From assembly GCA_001580565.1 (NCBI GenBank), contig LRBF01000273.1, forward strand, positions 1 through 64,000: a DNA stretch of 64,000 nucleotides, given 5' to 3'. A model generated the notes under the pieces. That model was not told the origin of the DNA, searched no databases, and saw nothing but the letters and a program-made list of their open reading frames with translations. Of this stretch, positions 1 through 7,987 are shown piece by piece. Each line of letters begins with the position of its first letter. Position 1 is the first letter of the stretch. This DNA comes from Caballeronia megalochromosomata (lineage in GTDB: Bacteria > Pseudomonadota > Gammaproteobacteria > Burkholderiales > Burkholderiaceae). The position numbers were made by a program, and so were the translations under genes.

Positions 1-1
1 A

Positions 2-595
2 CGCAAAGTGGAGCGTCTGGGCGGCCACGGCTCGACACCGGTGGACGTGCGCATCATTTCGGCGACGCACGTCGACATGCAGACCGCGATGATCGAAGGG
101 CGGTTTCGCGCGGACCTGTATCACCGCCTGTGCGTGTTGCAGATCGACGAGCCGCCGCTGCGCGCGCGCGGCAAGGATATCGAATTGCTGGCGAAGCACA
201 TGCTCGACCGCTTCAAGAAGGATGCGAGCCGGCGCCTGCGCGGCTTTTCGCCCGATGCGATCGCCGCGATCCACAACTACGGCTGGCCGGGCAACGTGCG
301 CGAGCTCATCAACCGCGTGCGGCGCGCGATCGTGATGTCGGAAGGACGGCAGATCACCGCGCGCGATCTCGAGCTCGGCGAGTATGTCGAAGTCGCGCCG
401 GTGTCGCTCGCGCAGGCGCGCGAGGCGGCCGAGCGGCAGGCGATCGAACTCGCGCTCCTGCGTCATCGCGGACGTCTCGGCGACGCGGCGCATGAGCTGG
501 GCATTTCGCGCGTGACGCTGTATCGCCTGTTGAGCGCGCACGGGATGCGCCACATCGAGGTCGATGCGCCGCCGGAGCACGCCACGCGCGGCTGA
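2..595 (+). CDS. sigma-54-type AAA+ transcriptional regulator, C-terminal part (5' end outside the window)
   Basis: The gene enters the window already inside the AAA+ domain and ends at TGA 593-595, leaving about 197 codons. Visible pieces in order are the end of the AAA+ core, an arginine-finger region (FRADLYHRL), the lid-region motif WPGNVREL typical of bacterial enhancer-binding proteins, a charged linker and a C-terminal Fis-type helix-turn-helix ([16 protein letters not shown]). Such proteins bind upstream DNA and, in the canonical case, use ATP to remodel sigma-54 RNA polymerase. The Walker motifs and GAFTGA loop lie upstream of the window, so sigma-54 dependence cannot be judged, nor can the input domain. 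Some relatives such as VpsR work without sigma-54. A strong terminator follows directly. Confidence is high for the family and low for the target. Confidence 0.85.
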   Translation, partial: RKVERLGGHGSTPVDVRIISATHVDMQTAMIEGRFRADLYHRLCVLQIDEPPLRARGKDIELLAKHMLDRFKKDASRRLRGFSPDAIAAIHNYGWPGNVRELINRVRRAIVMSEGRQITARDLELGEYVEVAPVSLAQAREAAERQAIELALLRHRGRLGDAAHELGISRVTLYRLLSAHGMRHIEVDAPPEHATRG

Positions 596-626
596 CAGTA
601 CGCCGCGAGGCTGGAACCATCACCGG

Positions 627-654
627 ACGGGCGCTTTCGAGCGCCCGTTTTTTT
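627..654 (+). terminator. intrinsic terminator after the AAA+ regulator
   Basis: A perfect 9-bp stem ACGGGCGCT/AGCGCCCGT (627-635 and 640-648) closes a TTCG tetraloop and runs into seven T residues (648-654). It lies 32 nt past the regulator stop and separates it from thyA. Confidence 0.9.
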
Positions 655-753
655 CGTGCCGCAACAGTGCGCGCCGGCACCCGCCGCTTGGTAAAATCCC
701 GTCTTTACGCCTTCCGTTCGCGAGGGCGCGCAGCGTACCCCAGGGAACATCGA

Positions 754-1725
754 ATGAAACAGTATCTCGAGCTCGTCCAGACGATTCTCGATACCGGCAC
801 TTGGCAGGACAACCGCACGGGCATCCGCACGATCAGCATGCCCGGCGCGATGCTCCGTTTCGACCTGCAGCAAGGCTTTCCCGCCGTCACGACGAAGAAG
901 CTCGCGTTCAAATCCGCGATCGGCGAGCTGGTGGGCTTCCTGCGCGCGTCGAAAAGCGCGGCGGACTTTCGCGCGCTCGGCTGCAAGGTCTGGGACGCCA
1001 ACGCGAACGAGAATCCGCAATGGCTCGAAAATCCGTACCGCCAGGGCACGGACGATCTCGGCGACGTCTACGGCGTGCAGTGGCGCAAATGGCCCGCGTA
1101 CAAGCTCGTCGACGCCTGCGCGGGCGACCAGATCGCCGACGCCACCAATCGCGGCTTTCAGCTCGTGACGAGCTTCGTCGAGAACGGGCGCGAGCAGGTG
1201 CTGCTGTACAAGGCGATCGATCAGTTGCGCCAGTGTCTCGACACGATCATCGAGCGCCCGACAGACCGGCGCATTCTGTTTCACGCATGGAATCCGGCGA
1301 AGCTCGACGAGATCGCGCTGCCCGCCTGCCATTTGCTGTATCAGTTCATCCCGAACGCGGTGACGCGCGAGATTTCGCTGTGTCTGTACATCCGCAGCAA
1401 TGATGTCGGGCTCGGCACGCCGTTCAATCTGACCGAAGGCGCGGCGCTGCTGCATCTCGTGGGCCGGCTGACCGGATACACGCCGCGCTGGTTCACGTAC
1501 TTCATCGGCGATGCGCACATCTACGAGAATCAGCTCGACATGCTTCAGGAGCAACTCAAGCGCGAGCCGTTGCCGTCACCGCAACTGATCATCTCCGATC
1601 GCGTGCCCGATTACGCCGTCACGAAGCGCTACGAGCCGGAATGGCTGGAGAAGATCGAGCCGCAGGATTTCGCGCTGGAAGGGTACAAGCATCACGAACC
1701 GCTCACGGCGCCGATGGCCGTCTGA
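754..1725 (+). CDS. thyA: thymidylate synthase, long form
   Basis: Converts dUMP to dTMP with methylene-tetrahydrofolate as methyl donor and reductant, in the cytoplasm. The phosphate-binding Arg21 lies in QDNRTGIRT. The catalytic Cys192 lies in [11 protein letters not shown]. The nucleotide and folate part follows in [12 protein letters not shown] and DAHIYENQ. At 323 residues it is about 60 longer than the 264-residue E. coli enzyme. The extra sequence lies between about residues 87 and 165, the place where Lactobacillus-type enzymes also carry an insert. The ATG at 754 was chosen because it begins the family's usual MKQYLELV start; an in-frame codon at 667 would add a non-homologous stretch. 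A TAAAAT hexamer at 692-697 could be its -10 box. No folA follows; the gene ends against a shared terminator. Confidence 0.96.
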   Translation: MKQYLELVQTILDTGTWQDNRTGIRTISMPGAMLRFDLQQGFPAVTTKKLAFKSAIGELVGFLRASKSAADFRALGCKVWDANANENPQWLENPYRQGTDDLGDVYGVQWRKWPAYKLVDACAGDQIADATNRGFQLVTSFVENGREQVLLYKAIDQLRQCLDTIIERPTDRRILFHAWNPAKLDEIALPACHLLYQFIPNAVTREISLCLYIRSNDVGLGTPFNLTEGAALLHLVGRLTGYTPRWFTYFIGDAHIYENQLDMLQEQLKREPLPSPQLIISDRVPDYAVTKRYEPEWLEKIEPQDFALEGYKHHEPLTAPMAV

Positions 1726-1747
1726 GCGAACACTTCGGCATTGGATG

Positions 1748-1780
1748 CGAAAACGCGCGGCTTCGGGCCGCGCGTTTTCG
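1748..1780. terminator. bidirectional terminator between convergent thyA and the DUF6600-like gene
   Basis: A perfect 14-bp inverted repeat CGAAAACGCGCGGC/GCCGCGCGTTTTCG (1748-1761 and 1767-1780) has a 5-nt loop and A/T tracts inside both arms. It can therefore act for thyA on the plus strand and for the secreted-protein gene on the minus strand. Confidence 0.88.
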
Positions 1781-1801
1781 TTGTGCCGCCTGCTCATCGC
1801 C

Positions 1802-4015
1802 TCAACCGGGGTGATGTTCGTTGCCGCCGCCGTGCTGCTGCTGCTGCTGGGCTTGCTGGGGCTGCTGACGGGGTTCCTGATGCGGCTCCTGATGCGGCGG
1901 CTGCGGCGGCGCCTGACGCACTTCCTGATGCATCGGCTGCGGCGGCGCCTGACGCACTTCCTGATGCATCGGTTGACGCGGCGGCTCGGGATGGTACTGC
2001 GGCCGCGGGGCTTCCTGTTGCGGACGGGCCGGCGGCATCTCTTGACGCGGCTGCTCGACGCGCGCCTGCCGGTAGGCTTCCGGCGGCGGCTGATGTTGTT
2101 GCGGCGCGGGCGGCGCGTGTTGGGCGACCGCGGGTTGCGTCGGCGGATTGGGCGCGCCGCGCACGATCTGCGGCGCGTGGTTGGGCTGCGGCTGCATCGG
2201 CTGCATCGGCATGTTGGGTGCGCCATGCTCGGCGTGCTGCGGCTGCGGCTGCGGCTGCGGCGACATCGACGGTTGCGCTTGTTGCGGCGGCCTGCCCGGT
2301 GCAAACGCCTGCTGCGGCGCGCGCGGTTCGTTCGGGACAGCGTGCCCATGCGCCGGATCGCCGTGCCCAGCGTGCGGATCGCCGCCGGCGAATTGCGCTG
2401 CCTGAGGCGGACGCGGGACGCCGTTGCCATGCGGCTGCATCGGCTGCATCGGCCGCGCGGGGACGGGCGAGGGCGGCGCACCGTTCGCGATGACCGAACG
2501 CGCCGGCCCATGCGTCGCAACGAGATGCACTGGCTCGTTGCGCGCTTCGTGATCCGGCTGCGCGTACCGGTCATGAAAAGCCGGCGGCGCGACCGGCGCG
2601 CGCGTCGCGACGACCGGACGCCCGAATCCGCCCTGCGGCGGCCGATAATCCGCGCGTCGCGTGCCGGGCGCGAAACTGTCGCGCGTGGGCGCAATGCCCG
2701 GTGCGCCCGCGAAGAAGCGCGGATTGCGCCAGCGCGACGGATCGACCGCATACGGCTGACGTCCGACCGGCTGACCATGCACGAACGTGTTCGCCGGCAC
2801 GGCGGTCAGCCCATGCGGCGCGCGATAGTTGATGTACGTGTTGTTCACGTGCACCGAGCGGTCGACGTACACATTGCGGTTCACGCGGTCGTAATAGCCT
2901 GCGCTCCAGCCATCGCGATGCGGACGCCATGCCTCGCCCGGACCGAGCGGGAACCACGCGATGCCCGCCGCCGCGATGCCGCCCACCGTCAGCGCGACGT
3001 TCCAGTCGACGCCGCTGCCGCCATCGCCGACGAACGCGACGAGCGCGGGCGAATAGGCGGGCGGCGCGCTCACGGCCATCGGACCTGGCACCCACGCCCA
3101 TTGCGAGCCGACATACGCCCAGCGCCCGTAGTGATACGGCGCGAAGCCCCAGGGCGCGTCGTCGATCCAGGTCCAGCCCCACGGTTCCTGCCACGCCCAG
3201 TGTCCCTGCCGATACGGCGCCCAGTCGGCGGAAACGGCGTTCGGCACCCAGACCGGCCCGTACGACGGATCGCTGCGCCACGTACCGTTGGCGTCGAGAT
3301 CCTGATAGCCGGGGATATCGCGCGAAACGTAGCGTGCCGAAACCGAGCGATCCTCGGATGCGTCGCGGCTCGCGGCCCACTGATCGAACGCATCCGGCGC
3401 GGGCGCCGCATTCGCCGATGCCTGCTGCACACTGGTGCCTTCGAACGTCATCTGCTGGCCGCCCGCGAGCTGCACCGAGCCGCCGTCGCCATAGGCGGTG
3501 ACGCCGCCGCTGCGCACCGTCACGGTGGTCGCGCGGCCATCGGGCGCGACGTCCACGCGCACGTCGCCGGGCGACGTGACCGCGAGCGCGGCGTTCGGCG
3601 TGTCGATTTCATAGCTCGTGCCGGGCGGCAGTTCGCGCACGCGCGTTGACAGCGTGCCCTGGGCGATCTTGAGTTGCGCGGCGTGGTCGTCGAGCGCGAG
3701 GACCGAGAGTGCGGTCGACGAGCCGAGCCGCACCGCCGTCGAGCCGATATGCAGTTCAGAGCGCGCGTTTTCGTCGTTCCAGAGCTGATCGCCCGTCGTG
3801 AGCGGGCGATTGACCTGCGCGTAGGACCAGTCGGCCGCGCCGGCGGGCTCGGTCGTGACGGTGCCCGCCATGTAGTTCAGGCGCGCGACCCGTCCGGGCG
3901 GATCGCCTTGCGTGGATTGCGGCGCCATGTCGGGCGGTGTTTGCGCGAAGACGCCGGGCCCCGATATCGATACGAGCGCCAACAACGTGGCGGCGGCGAT
4001 GGTCTTGATTTTCAT
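1802..4015 (-). CDS. secreted FecR-like/DUF6600 family protein with Pro/Gln-rich tail
   Basis: A 737-residue protein with a clear Sec signal peptide (basic MKIK, hydrophobic core, AFAQ-like cleavage near residue 24). Residues ~40-190 form a FecR-like beta domain (MAGTVTTEPAG, GDQLWNDENARSELHIG). Residues ~235-330 are rich in Trp and Tyr (WAWQEPWGWTWIDDAPWGF, YHYGRWAY), a pattern I associate with DUF6600 proteins. From about residue 470 it becomes low-complexity, rich in Pro, Gln and His, with a duplicated 12-residue repeat and a poly-Gln run near the end. No FecI sigma factor or TonB receptor adjoins it, so iron signalling is unlikely. It may be a periplasmic or surface wall-associated protein. 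Its function is unknown. The start is fixed by the signal peptide. Confidence 0.75.
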   Translation of the reverse strand: MKIKTIAAATLLALVSISGPGVFAQTPPDMAPQSTQGDPPGRVARLNYMAGTVTTEPAGAADWSYAQVNRPLTTGDQLWNDENARSELHIGSTAVRLGSSTALSVLALDDHAAQLKIAQGTLSTRVRELPPGTSYEIDTPNAALAVTSPGDVRVDVAPDGRATTVTVRSGGVTAYGDGGSVQLAGGQQMTFEGTSVQQASANAAPAPDAFDQWAASRDASEDRSVSARYVSRDIPGYQDLDANGTWRSDPSYGPVWVPNAVSADWAPYRQGHWAWQEPWGWTWIDDAPWGFAPYHYGRWAYVGSQWAWVPGPMAVSAPPAYSPALVAFVGDGGSGVDWNVALTVGGIAAAGIAWFPLGPGEAWRPHRDGWSAGYYDRVNRNVYVDRSVHVNNTYINYRAPHGLTAVPANTFVHGQPVGRQPYAVDPSRWRNPRFFAGAPGIAPTRDSFAPGTRRADYRPPQGGFGRPVVATRAPVAPPAFHDRYAQPDHEARNEPVHLVATHGPARSVIANGAPPSPVPARPMQPMQPHGNGVPRPPQAAQFAGGDPHAGHGDPAHGHAVPNEPRAPQQAFAPGRPPQQAQPSMSPQPQPQPQHAEHGAPNMPMQPMQPQPNHAPQIVRGAPNPPTQPAVAQHAPPAPQQHQPPPEAYRQARVEQPRQEMPPARPQQEAPRPQYHPEPPRQPMHQEVRQAPPQPMHQEVRQAPPQPPHQEPHQEPRQQPQQAQQQQQHGGGNEHHPG
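1901..1972. repeat. two perfect 36-bp tandem repeats in the tail of the DUF6600-like gene
   Basis: Bases 1901-1936 and 1937-1972 are identical. On the minus strand each unit encodes 12 residues around HQEVRQAPPQP. A (CTG)5 run encoding Gln lies nearby at 1835-1849. Both are slippage-prone and in frame, so copy number could vary between strains without breaking the protein. Confidence 0.9.
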
Positions 4016-4149
4016 CGTGTTCTCCGGCGGTCGCGCGTGCGTCCCGTGTGACGCTGTCGGTTCGCGATGCCTACCGGATCAATGTATCGCCCGCGCCTGT
4101 ATCCGTACGATGCCGTTTGTAACGGCGCGCAGGTGCGCGTAACAAAGAT

Positions 4150-4899
4150 TTATCGCGTGGATAGAAACCCGTCGAAATGCCGATGCCCCGCCGGCGTCAC
4201 GCGCAGGACGCGCCGCTTTGCCGTGGGCTCGATCCAGCCATGGGACTCGCACGCGTCGAGAAATGCCGCGCCGAGCGCGCCGCCCAGATGCGGCCGGCGC
4301 TCGCTCCAGTCGATGCAGGTGCACGCGAAGCGGCGCCGCCGCGCGCGCTGCGCCTTCAGGTCGATGCCGAGTTCGGCGAATGCGGCCGCGCCTTCCGGCG
4401 TCGCGTCGAGCGCGGCGGGGCCGTGAGCCTGCGCGTGATCGTCGGCGGCGGCGAGCCAGTTGCGCGCGATCATCCGGTCGAAGATCTGCACGGCCAGTTC
4501 GCCCGCGAGATGGTCATAGCAGGTGCGCGCGAAACGCATGTCGACCGGCACGGCGGAAGGCAGGCGTTCCGGCGCGCGCTGCGGCGCGCTGGCCCGCGCG
4601 AGATTGGCGAGCGCTTCGATGGCCGCGGCGATATCCGGCGTCGCGATGCGGTAATAGCGATGCCGTCCGCTCACTTCGAGCGCGAGCAGCCCGCCTTCGG
4701 TCAGGCGCGCGAGATGCCCGCTCGCAGCCGATGGCGACAGTCCCGCGATCATCGTCAGTTCGCCGGCGGGACGCGCGGTGCCGTCCATCAGCGACCAGAG
4801 CATCGCGGCGCGGCCCGGATCGGCGAGCAAAGCGCCGATGCGCGACAGTCCGGGAAAATGGCGCGCGCGGGAATCGGTGTCGTCGAAAGCGGCGTTCAT
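4150..4899 (-). CDS. ArsR-family winged-helix transcriptional regulator
   Basis: About 249 residues. The N-terminal ~90 residues form an ArsR-type winged helix (IGALLADPGRAAMLWSLMDG, then ELTMIAGLSPSAASGHLARL as the recognition region, then GRHRYYRI as the wing). The larger C-terminal part holds several Cys and His residues (RFARTCYDHLAGELA, FACTCIDW) that could bind metal or sense redox state, though this is inference. The ATG at 4899 was chosen because the conserved fold starts soon after it; a GTG at 4968 and an ATG at 4956 are in-frame alternatives without a visible ribosome-binding site. It faces away from the small lipoprotein gene at 5044. The regulated genes are unknown. Confidence 0.8.
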   Translation of the reverse strand: MNAAFDDTDSRARHFPGLSRIGALLADPGRAAMLWSLMDGTARPAGELTMIAGLSPSAASGHLARLTEGGLLALEVSGRHRYYRIATPDIAAAIEALANLARASAPQRAPERLPSAVPVDMRFARTCYDHLAGELAVQIFDRMIARNWLAAADDHAQAHGPAALDATPEGAAAFAELGIDLKAQRARRRRFACTCIDWSERRPHLGGALGAAFLDACESHGWIEPTAKRRVLRVTPAGHRHFDGFLSTR

Positions 4900-5043
4900 G
4901 GCGATGTCCGTATCGGGCGAAGTGGTCGATCTACCCACTCTAGCGCGACCCGGCATCCGATGTTTCACCGCGCGCCGAAATGTCGATGCACGAGGCGCGG
5001 CGCTAGAATGACCGCTGGCATCTCAGCCAGCAGGAGAATTTCC

Positions 5044-5190
5044 ATGTTCAGATTCATTCTCGCGAGCGTGACGAGCGTTCTCATGCTCCTGGCGGGTTGC
5101 GCGGGCGCGCCGTCGTCATCGGCGGGCGGTGGTGGCGGCAGCATCACCATGTACGGCACCATCGATCAGGGCATTACCGTCCACAATTGA
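5044..5190 (+). CDS. small lipoprotein with porin-like C-terminal peptide
   Basis: A 48-residue product with a lipoprotein signal (MFRF, hydrophobic stretch, LLAGC lipobox, Cys19). After cleavage about 30 residues remain: a Gly/Ser linker (GGGGGS), then ITMYGTIDQGITVHN. That last stretch resembles the first beta strand of Burkholderia trimeric porins (pattern VTLYGxxDxGI). A good Shine-Dalgarno AGGAGA (5032-5037) sits 6 nt before the ATG, which supports a real gene despite its size. It may be a lipid-anchored peptide in the envelope; no function is known to me. It could also be the remnant of a larger porin-like gene, but the intact lipobox and ribosome-binding site argue against decay. Confidence 0.65.
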   Translation: MFRFILASVTSVLMLLAGCAGAPSSSAGGGGGSITMYGTIDQGITVHN

Positions 5191-5194
5191 ATAT

Positions 5195-5214
5195 TGCCGA
5201 CCCTATAATCGGCA
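5195..5214 (+). promoter_or_regulatory. candidate -10 box within a short dyad, upstream of the thioesterase gene
   Basis: A perfect TATAAT (5204-5209) lies 32 nt before the thioesterase ATG. It is embedded in a 6-bp dyad TGCCGA/TCGGCA (5195-5200 and 5209-5214). No good -35 box is seen at the usual spacing, so this is a modest promoter or operator candidate. Confidence 0.35.
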
Positions 5215-5241
5215 TCCATTTGCGCATCAGACGGGCATCCC

Positions 5242-5763
5242 ATGAATACGCCGACTTCATCTGCCATTCCCGCGGTCTCGAAAAGCCGTGCCGAAACCAC
5301 CTTCCGATTTCTCGCCGAGCCGACCTCGGTGAACTTCGGCGGCAAGGTGCACGGCGGCGCGCTGATGAAGTGGATCGATGAAACCGCCTATGCCTGCGCC
5401 GCGATGTGGTCCGGGCGCTACGCGGTGACGGTGAGCGTCGGCAATATCCGCTTCCGGCGGCCGATTCTCGTCGGCAATCTGGTGGAATTGCGCGCGCGTG
5501 TCGTCACCACCGGGCGCACCAGCATGCATATCCATATCTCCGTGCATGCGGGCGACCCGAAAGTCGGCGAGCTTCAGCAGACGACCGATTGCCTGATGGT
5601 TTTCGTCGCTGTCGATGAAAAAGGTCAGCCGACGCCCGTTCCCGCTTTCGTGCCGGAAACGGAGGAGGAAAAGCGCCTCGCGAAATACGCCATGGACGTG
5701 AAGGATGCGCTCGATGCGATCGTGGAGCTGAAGCCGGAAGAGGTCGCGGCGGGGAAGGTCTGA
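5242..5763 (+). CDS. acyl-CoA thioesterase, hotdog fold (YciA/BACH-like)
   Basis: A 173-residue single hotdog-domain protein. It shows the family motif around NFGGKVHGGALMKWIDETAY (residues ~31-50), with the HGG turn and the Asp that activates water, and a second conserved strand VGNIRFRRPILVGNLVEL. Such enzymes hydrolyse acyl-CoA to free acid and CoA in the cytoplasm; substrate chain length cannot be read from the sequence. The charged tail (ETEEEKRLAKYAMDVKDAL) is typical of this group. It is probably transcribed alone from the -10 candidate just upstream. The toxin-antitoxin cassette begins 20 nt beyond its stop. Confidence 0.88.
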   Translation: MNTPTSSAIPAVSKSRAETTFRFLAEPTSVNFGGKVHGGALMKWIDETAYACAAMWSGRYAVTVSVGNIRFRRPILVGNLVELRARVVTTGRTSMHIHISVHAGDPKVGELQQTTDCLMVFVAVDEKGQPTPVPAFVPETEEEKRLAKYAMDVKDALDAIVELKPEEVAAGKV

Positions 5764-5784
5764 AAAAGTCGCGGTGCTAGTGGC

Positions 5785-5828
5785 AAGCCCCTCCAGATGT
5801 AGTAACATTACTACATCTGGAGGGGCTT
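5785..5828. promoter_or_regulatory. 44-bp near-perfect palindrome, putative toxin-antitoxin operator covering the ribosome-binding site
   Basis: Arms of 21 bp (5785-5805 and 5808-5828) are perfectly complementary with a 2-nt centre. The inner part reads TGTAGTAA-ca-TTACTACA. The right arm contains the antitoxin Shine-Dalgarno (GGAGGGG, 5819-5825), 7 nt before the ATG at 5833. The site could be bound by the Phd/VapB dimer for autorepression. As RNA it would also form a long hairpin burying the ribosome-binding site. Confidence 0.8.
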
Positions 5829-5832
5829 CATC

Positions 5833-6087
5833 ATGACCATCACAACGTTATCCAGCCGGGAACTGAATCAGGACGTAACGCGCGCAAAGAAGGCAGCCAA
5901 GGACGGCCCTGTCTTCATTACAGATCGCGGAAGGCCGGCGCATGTGCTGTTGAGCATCGAAGAGTATCAACGACTAGCGGGGATGAAGCGGAACCTGGTC
6001 GACGCGCTTTCGATGCCGGGCCTTGCCGATGCCGAAATCGAATTCCCGCCCTCACGCGCGCTTCCCCGCGCAGCTGACTTCGAATGA
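5833..6087 (+). CDS. Phd/YefM-family antitoxin
   Basis: 84 residues. The N-terminal half matches the Phd/YefM DNA-binding fold (LSSRELNQDVTRAKKAAKDGPVFITDRGRPAHVLLSIEEY split over residues 5-45). The C-terminal ~35 residues are Pro- and acid-rich (PGLADAEIEFPPSR) and should wrap the toxin. It neutralises the PIN toxin downstream, with which it overlaps by 4 nt (ATGA at 6084-6087), so the two are translationally coupled. Expression is probably autorepressed at the 44-bp palindrome whose right arm contains its ribosome-binding site. Confidence 0.9.
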   Translation: MTITTLSSRELNQDVTRAKKAAKDGPVFITDRGRPAHVLLSIEEYQRLAGMKRNLVDALSMPGLADAEIEFPPSRALPRAADFE

Positions 6088-6512
6088 TGTTTCTGCTCGA
6101 CACCAACGTCATTTCCGAACTACGCAAGGCAGGCGATGGCAAAGCCGATATGAATGTCACGCGCTGGCTGTCGGGCGAAGACGCGGCGCGCTTCTACATT
6201 TCAGCCGTGACAATGTTCGAGCTCGAGCTGGGCATTCTCCGCATGGAGCGGCGCGACGCCGAGCAGGGAGAGCGACTCCGCACGTGGATGCGCACTCGCG
6301 TCGTGCCTGAATTCGCGGAGCGAACTCTGCCGCTCGATTCGAGCGTGGCGCAGCGTTGCGCCAGGTTGCATGTCCCGGATCCGCGCCCTGAGCGGGACGC
6401 ATACATCGCCGCCACGGCGCTCGTTCATGGCATGACGATCGTCACGCGGAACGTGGCCGACTTCGCGCCTTGCGGCGTCAGCGTGATCAATCCGTGGGAG
6501 GTCTCTTCGTGA
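6084..6512 (+). CDS. VapC-type PIN-domain ribonuclease toxin
   Basis: 142 residues, the normal length for VapC. The four acidic residues of the PIN active site are all present: Asp6 (FLLDTNVISEL), Glu46 (MFELELGI), Asp105 (RDAYIAATA) and Asp126 (TRNVADF). It should be a Mg-dependent endoribonuclease that cuts specific RNAs, often initiator tRNA in other species, when its antitoxin is degraded. The start overlaps the antitoxin stop. A perfect hairpin lies across the stop codon. All catalytic residues are intact, so the toxin is probably functional. Confidence 0.9.
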   Translation: MMFLLDTNVISELRKAGDGKADMNVTRWLSGEDAARFYISAVTMFELELGILRMERRDAEQGERLRTWMRTRVVPEFAERTLPLDSSVAQRCARLHVPDPRPERDAYIAATALVHGMTIVTRNVADFAPCGVSVINPWEVSS

Positions 6513-6519
6513 GACCTCC
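6497..6519 (+). terminator. hairpin across the vapC stop codon
   Basis: A perfect 9-bp stem GGAGGTCTC/GAGACCTCC with loop TTCGT overlaps the TGA at 6510-6512. No T tract follows, so it may stabilise the mRNA end rather than terminate. fumC ends convergently 38 nt further on. Confidence 0.5.
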
Positions 6520-6556
6520 GAATTGCCGAATCTGATTCCAGGCTCGGGTGTACAGC

Positions 6557-7963
6557 TTATTTATTCCCCACCATATCGCCCGGCTTGACCCACTCGTCAA
6601 ATTGCTGCTCGCTCACGTGACCGAGCGCGAGCGCGGCGGCCTTGAGCGTCGTGCCTTCCTTGTGCGCTTTCTTCGCGATCTGCGCGGCCTTGTCGTAGCC
6701 GATATGCGGATTGAGCGCCGTCACGAGCATCAGCGACTCGTTGAGCAGACTCTCGATGCGCGTCGCGTTCGGCTCGATCCCGACCGCGCAGTTGTCGTTG
6801 AAGCTCTGCGCGCCGTCCGCGAGCAGGCGCACCGACTGCAGCACGTTATGCGCGATCATCGGCCGGAACACGTTCAGTTCGAAGTTGCCGCTGGCGCCGC
6901 CGAAGTTCACCGCGACGTCGTTGCCGAACACCTGGCAGCACAGCATGGTGACGGCTTCGGATTGCGTCGGGTTCACCTTGCCCGGCATGATCGAGCTGCC
7001 CGGCTCGTTCTCCGGAATCGACAGTTCACCGAGCCCGCAGCGCGGCCCGCTCGCCAGCCAGCGGATGTCGTTGGCGATCTTCATCAGGCTCGCGGCGACC
7101 GTCTTCAACGCGCCGTGCGCGGCGACGAGCGCATCGGCGGCGGCCATCACCTCGAACTTGTTCGGCGCGGTTTCGAACGGCAGGCCGGTGAGCTTGCCGA
7201 TCGCCGCCGCGACCTTCGCGGCGAATTCCGGATGCGCGTTCAGCCCCGTGCCGACCGCCGTGCCGCCTTGCGCGAGCTGATACAGATGCGGCAGCGTCGC
7301 CTCGACATGCCGCACGCCCTGATCGAGTTGCGCAACGTAGCCTGAAAACTCCTGTCCGAGCGTGAGCGGCGTCGCGTCCTGCAGGTGCGTGCGGCCGATC
7401 TTCACGATCTTGTCGAAGGCTTTCGATTTCTTCTCGAGCGTGTCGCGCAGCGTCTTCAGCGACGGAATCAGATGCTTCGTGATCGCCATCGCGGCGGCGA
7501 CGTGCATCGCGGTCGGGAACACGTCGTTCGACGACTGGCCGCGATTCACGTCGTCGTTCGGATGCACGAGGCGCTCTTCGCCGCGCGGGCCGCCCATGAT
7601 CTCGCTCGCGCGATTGGCGATCACCTCGTTGAGGTTCATGTTGGTCTGCGTGCCCGAGCCGGTCTGCCACACGGCGAGCGGAAATTCATCCGGATGCTTG
7701 CCGTCGATGATTTCCTCGGCCGCCTGAAGGATCGCCTTCGCCTTCTTCGAATCGAGCACCTTCAGCCCTTCGTTCACCTCGGCGGCCGCGTGCTTGATGA
7801 TCGCGAGGGCCGTGATCAGTTCGGGCGACTGCTTTTCCGTCGAAATCTTGAAGTTCTGCAGCGAGCGCTGCGTCTGCGCGCCCCAGAGTTTGTCGTTCGG
7901 CACGGCGATTTCGCCGAACGTGTCCTTCTCCATCCGTACGTCGCCTTTCGCGTTCTGTGTCAT
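6557..7963 (-). CDS. fumC: fumarate hydratase, class II
   Basis: Interconverts fumarate and L-malate in the citric acid cycle; a tetrameric, iron-free, cytoplasmic enzyme. At 468 residues it has the usual length. The fumarase/aspartase signature [11 protein letters not shown] is present, along with the substrate-binding stretches [24 protein letters not shown] and [15 protein letters not shown]. The ATG at 7963 has an AGGGGA ribosome-binding site 7 nt upstream. It is separated by only 24 nt from the phospholipase D gene, which lies upstream on the same strand, so the two may be co-transcribed. Confidence 0.97.
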   Translation of the reverse strand: MTQNAKGDVRMEKDTFGEIAVPNDKLWGAQTQRSLQNFKISTEKQSPELITALAIIKHAAAEVNEGLKVLDSKKAKAILQAAEEIIDGKHPDEFPLAVWQTGSGTQTNMNLNEVIANRASEIMGGPRGEERLVHPNDDVNRGQSSNDVFPTAMHVAAAMAITKHLIPSLKTLRDTLEKKSKAFDKIVKIGRTHLQDATPLTLGQEFSGYVAQLDQGVRHVEATLPHLYQLAQGGTAVGTGLNAHPEFAAKVAAAIGKLTGLPFETAPNKFEVMAAADALVAAHGALKTVAASLMKIANDIRWLASGPRCGLGELSIPENEPGSSIMPGKVNPTQSEAVTMLCCQVFGNDVAVNFGGASGNFELNVFRPMIAHNVLQSVRLLADGAQSFNDNCAVGIEPNATRIESLLNESLMLVTALNPHIGYDKAAQIAKKAHKEGTTLKAAALALGHVSEQQFDEWVKPGDMVGNK

Positions 7964-7987
7964 GGCACGTTCCCCTACGAAGTTGGA

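Noticed and set aside
1835-1849. CTG triplet run as a regulatory microsatellite
   Set aside because: It lies inside a reading frame and simply encodes a Gln run on the minus strand.
1745-3649. A 634-codon plus-strand frame opposite the DUF6600-like gene
   Set aside because: The minus-strand product has a signal peptide and recognisable domains; the plus-strand frame is almost only Arg, Leu and Ala.
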